Part shown: piece by piece, positions 4,485 through 5,574 of the stretch | How positions within the stretch are numbered: the stretch's first letter is position 1 | How the letters are laid out: each line of letters opens with the position of its first letter | Origin: Desulfoplanes sp. | GTDB lineage: Bacteria; Desulfobacterota; Desulfovibrionia; Desulfovibrionales; Desulfomicrobiaceae | DNA: 5,574 nucleotides | Assembly (NCBI GenBank): GCA_028708105.1 | Contig: JAQVZR010000147.1 | Span: forward strand, 1 to 5,574 | Reading direction: 5' to 3' | The notes under the pieces: generated by a model | Told to the model about the DNA's origin: nothing | The model's input: the letters and a program-made list of their open reading frames with translations, nothing else | Database searches by the model: none | Translations under genes and position numbers: made by a program

Positions 4485-5574
4485 ATGAAAATACTTTTCC
4501 TCACCGATAATTTTCCCCCTGAAGTGAACGCGCCCGCCTCGCGCGGGTATGAACATTGTCAGGAGTGGATCAGGTGTGGAGCAGAGGTGACCGTCATTAC
4601 CTGTGCTCCGAATTTTCCCCAGGGCAGGGTCTATAATGGGTATAAAAACCGATTGTTTTCCAGGGAAAACATGGACGGGATCAATGTGATCCGCGTCTGG
4701 TCGTATATTTCAGCCAACAAAGGGTTTGTTCGTCGGACCCTGGATTATATGAGTTTTGCTTTGACGGGTTTTATTGCCGGTTTTTTTCAACGTGCGGATG
4801 TGGTCCTGACCACCTCTCCCCAGTTTTTTACTAATTTTGCAGGCTACGGCCTTGCTCTGTTCAGACGTAAACCATGGGTTTTTGAATTGCGTGATCTGTG
4901 GCCCGAGTCCATCCGCACTGTCGGGGCCATGAAAGAGAGCAAGATTCTTGATTTTTTTGAAAAAATGGAATTGAAATTTTACCGCAGGGCCGACCGGGTG
5001 GTGGTTGTAACCCCGGCTTTCAAACGTAATCTTGTATCCAGAGGTATACGGTCTGGAAAGATTGATGTGATCCCCAACGGGGTCAACCCGGACCTGTTCA
5101 AGCCTATGGAACGGGACAGAGCCCTGGAAGAAGAACTTGGGCTGCAGGGTAAGTTTGTCATTGCCTATATCGGAACCCATGGCATGGCTCACAGCCTTGA
5201 ATTTATTGTCCGTTCCCTGGCAAAAATTGATGATCCGGATATCCATTTTCTCTTTGTGGGGGACGGAGCTAAAAAACAGGACGTACTCAAGGCAGCTCAG
5301 GAAGCAGGGGTTACCAATGCAACCTTTCTGCCTCCCGTGCCCAAAGATCAGGTTGGCCGGTACATCTCCCTGTCGGATGTTGCCCTGGTGCCGCTTATCA
5401 AATCCGATACCTTCAAAACGGTGATTCCGTCCAAAATTTTTGAGTCCGCAGCCATGCGCAAACCCATTCTGCTGGGAGTTGAAGGGCAGGCCCGGGAGAT
5501 TGTGGAAGAACATGGTGCCGGCATCTGTTTTGAACCGGAAAATGAAGGGGATTTTTTGGAGAAGGTGCATATCC
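4485..5574 (+). CDS. WbuB-like GT-B (family 4) glycosyltransferase (3' partial)
   Basis: Transfers a sugar from a nucleotide-sugar donor to a lipid-linked acceptor at the cytoplasmic face of the inner membrane; relatives include the WbuB-type aminosugar transferases of O-antigen loci. An open frame of 363 codons starts at ATG 4485 and runs off the right edge; family members are usually about 400 residues, so perhaps 40 are missing. Seen: the N-terminal domain start MKILFLTDNFPPEVNAPASRG (1-21), whose match to the family fixes the start; VITCAPNFPQG (37-47); a hydrophobic stretch near 87-101 that may touch the membrane; FELRDLWPES (133-142); IPNGVNPDLF (196-205); the second-domain glycine loop YIGTHGMAHSLEF (228-240); FVGDGAKK (257-264); and donor-binding PSKIFESAAMRKPIL (315-329) with K317 and E320. 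Residue 312, where classical EX7E enzymes carry the first Glu, is Thr. No Shine-Dalgarno sequence is visible; the leader is pyrimidine-rich. The sugar specificity cannot be told. Confidence 0.9.
   Translation, partial: MKILFLTDNFPPEVNAPASRGYEHCQEWIRCGAEVTVITCAPNFPQGRVYNGYKNRLFSRENMDGINVIRVWSYISANKGFVRRTLDYMSFALTGFIAGFFQRADVVLTTSPQFFTNFAGYGLALFRRKPWVFELRDLWPESIRTVGAMKESKILDFFEKMELKFYRRADRVVVVTPAFKRNLVSRGIRSGKIDVIPNGVNPDLFKPMERDRALEEELGLQGKFVIAYIGTHGMAHSLEFIVRSLAKIDDPDIHFLFVGDGAKKQDVLKAAQEAGVTNATFLPPVPKDQVGRYISLSDVALVPLIKSDTFKTVIPSKIFESAAMRKPILLGVEGQAREIVEEHGAGICFEPENEGDFLEKVHI

Noticed and set aside
1181..4498. Near-identical starts of wecB and the glycosyltransferase gene (ATGAAAATACTTT)
   Set aside because: Both families begin MKIL; similarity stops at once after the shared codons, so it is likely chance.
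4710..5570. 286-codon open frame on the minus strand
   Set aside because: It lies antisense to the glycosyltransferase frame, which carries clear GT-B motifs throughout; the minus-strand product shows no recognisable domain.

Overview
The window holds part of a surface-polysaccharide or O-antigen-type biosynthesis cluster. Four genes lie in a row on the + strand: (1) the 3' part of a Gfo/Idh/MocA-type oxidoreductase, most likely the C-terminal half of a two-domain sugar dehydrogenase (1-996, open at the left edge); (2) a complete non-hydrolysing UDP-GlcNAc 2-epimerase, WecB type (1181-2347); (3) a complete heparinase II/III-like protein without a signal peptide (2386-4230); (4) a WbuB-like GT-B (family 4) glycosyltransferase (4485 to the right edge, open). 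Genes 2 and 3 are 38 nt apart and look co-transcribed. Gaps of 184 nt and 254 nt separate the other pairs. The expected division of labour is that the epimerase supplies a UDP-ManNAc-type precursor, the oxidoreductase modifies a sugar or its nucleotide form, the glycosyltransferase adds a sugar at the cytoplasmic face, and the heparinase-like protein has an unproven role in making or trimming the glycan.

The organism is a mid-GC Gram-negative-type bacterium. The gene set plus the style of dispersed repeats (7-bp tandem units, and a long inverted repeat carrying CTCTGCGTCTCTAG) would fit a Desulfobacterota/deltaproteobacterial genome. That is inference from pattern memory, not a proven assignment.

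The most unusual aspect is the repeats. Short arrays of degenerate 7-bp units occur at 17-44 (CACTNGY), 384-413 (CCTAAAA), 1141-1170 (CCTAAAA again) and 2854-2998 (AGRTCAG-like units, then their reverse complement). Three of these four sites lie inside protein-coding sequence, read through in frame, at places where the protein family has a linker or loop. In the CCTAAAA array inside gene 1, the one unit that would place TAA in frame has changed to TGC, so the frame stays open. The gap between genes 1 and 2 is almost wholly repeat: a 127-nt inverted repeat (1008-1134) followed by the second CCTAAAA array, which ends 10 nt before the epimerase start codon.

The 4231-4484 gap holds no gene and only weak regulatory candidates. 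No RNA genes, CRISPR array or transposase were seen.
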